5,884 nt of DNA from a bacterium (lineage in GTDB: Bacteria; SM23-31; JAUVVT01), in contig JAUVVT010000144.1 of NCBI GenBank assembly GCA_030604505.1, positions 1 through 5,884 on the forward strand, in the 5' to 3' direction. Positions 5,322-5,884 of the stretch are shown here, piece after piece. The position numbers and the translations under genes are program-made. Every line of letters begins with the position of its first letter. Position 1 is the first letter of the stretch. The notes under the pieces are model-generated. The model was not told the origin of the DNA. It did no database searches and saw nothing but the letters and a program-made list of their open reading frames with translations.

Positions 5322-5884
5322 GTGAAAAAAATATTATATATTATAAATATATCTCTATTAATTTCCGGATTGTTCAATCATAGCTTGGTATATTCACAAA
5401 CAAGATATTTCTTGACATTAAGTAATCACAATACCAGACCATTAGAACTCGGTGGAGCATTCTTTTCCGCTGAAGACGATATAGCTTCTATTAATTATAA
5501 TCCGTGTGCGGTTTCTCTATATCCGATAGATAGATCGGGCAAATTTACCTTTTTTTTAAATCCGATTTTACCGCTGATTGCAATAAAAAATCATGAACAT
5601 TTTGGATACGGAGATACATTCAGAACCGGTGATGTTATTGACTCATTCAAATACTTTGTCAAAGCTGTAATGTATACAAATAAATCCGTAATTATGGGGA
5701 TATTATTCAATGAGGAATCATTCTACAATATAGAAAGTACTGATAAATTCTTCGAATCAAAAAATTTTCTGCATAATAATTATAATACATTGATATTAAA
5801 TATAAAACTTGCAAGAAGGATGAGCTTCGGTATTAACAGCAATATTATTACTCAGGTTGCCCCGGATGGAAAAGTAGAAGAAAG
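5322..5884 (+). CDS. Secreted outer-membrane protein, PorV/UPF0164-like (3' end outside window)
   Basis: A frame starting at GTG 5322 stays open for 187 codons to the window end. The start encodes a typical signal peptide: KK, then a hydrophobic core (ILYIINISLLISGLF), and likely cleavage near VYS-Q or SQ-T (residues 25-27). The mature N-terminus carries RPLELGGAFFSAEDDIASIN (39-58) followed by YNP. This closely matches the opening hallmark of PorV/PorQ, UPF0164 and FadL-like beta-barrel proteins (R-x-L-G-M-G-G-A-F-x-A-x-A-D-D-x-x-A-x-x-x-N-P). Alternating hydrophobic strands follow (FTFFLNPILPLIAI; AVMYTNKSVIMGILF; NTLILNIKLA), as expected of a barrel. In some Bacteroidota, PorV takes part in type IX secretion; that role is not shown here. 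It lies 8 bases after lnt and is probably co-transcribed with it. No ATG start fits: the first in-frame ATG is far inside. Confidence 0.75.
   Translation, partial: MKKILYIINISLLISGLFNHSLVYSQTRYFLTLSNHNTRPLELGGAFFSAEDDIASINYNPCAVSLYPIDRSGKFTFFLNPILPLIAIKNHEHFGYGDTFRTGDVIDSFKYFVKAVMYTNKSVIMGILFNEESFYNIESTDKFFESKNFLHNNYNTLILNIKLARRMSFGINSNIITQVAPDGKVEE

Overview
The window is an ordinary stretch of housekeeping chromosome, with every recognisable gene on the + strand. The DNA is AT-rich, and only one gene (HU) has a strong Shine-Dalgarno sequence. The last gene resembles the PorV/UPF0164-type outer-membrane proteins, and an apolipoprotein N-acyltransferase is present, so the cell is a diderm. 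Together these suggest a Bacteroidota/Chlorobiota/Ignavibacteria-like bacterium. That placement is inference; no rRNA or other taxonomic marker is present.

Layout. Positions 1-360 hold the 3' end of dnaB (replicative helicase), cut by the window edge. A 108-bp spacer follows, with a small GC hairpin, a run of degenerate 7-bp repeats (CTAATAG/CTAACAG) and a second inverted repeat just before the next start codon. Positions 469-2616 encode a full-length bifunctional RelA/SpoT-type (p)ppGpp synthetase/hydrolase whose catalytic residues can all be found. The 384-bp gap at 2617-3000 has no intact recognised gene. It holds a possible small broken reading frame with an in-frame A_AAA_AAT heptamer, several hairpins and the ribosome-binding site of the next gene. 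Positions 3001-3309 encode a DNABII (HU/IHF) protein, followed by the clearest intrinsic terminator of the window (3332-3370).

Positions 3377-5884 look like one operon. It contains ruvX/yqgF (3377-3802), lnt (3799-5313, overlapping ruvX by ATGA) and a secreted outer-membrane protein that begins at GTG 5322, only 8 bp after lnt, and runs off the window end. The first half of the window covers replication, stringent response and nucleoid packaging; the second half couples a nucleic-acid enzyme to envelope biogenesis (lipoprotein N-acylation and an outer-membrane protein).

I found no CRISPR array, tRNA, rRNA, insertion sequence or recognisable defence system, and nothing that amounts to a clearly new biological system. 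The points most worth a second look are the possible frameshifted small ORF at 2624-2853, the hairpin that covers the ribosome-binding site between lnt and the outer-membrane gene, and the repeats upstream of rel.
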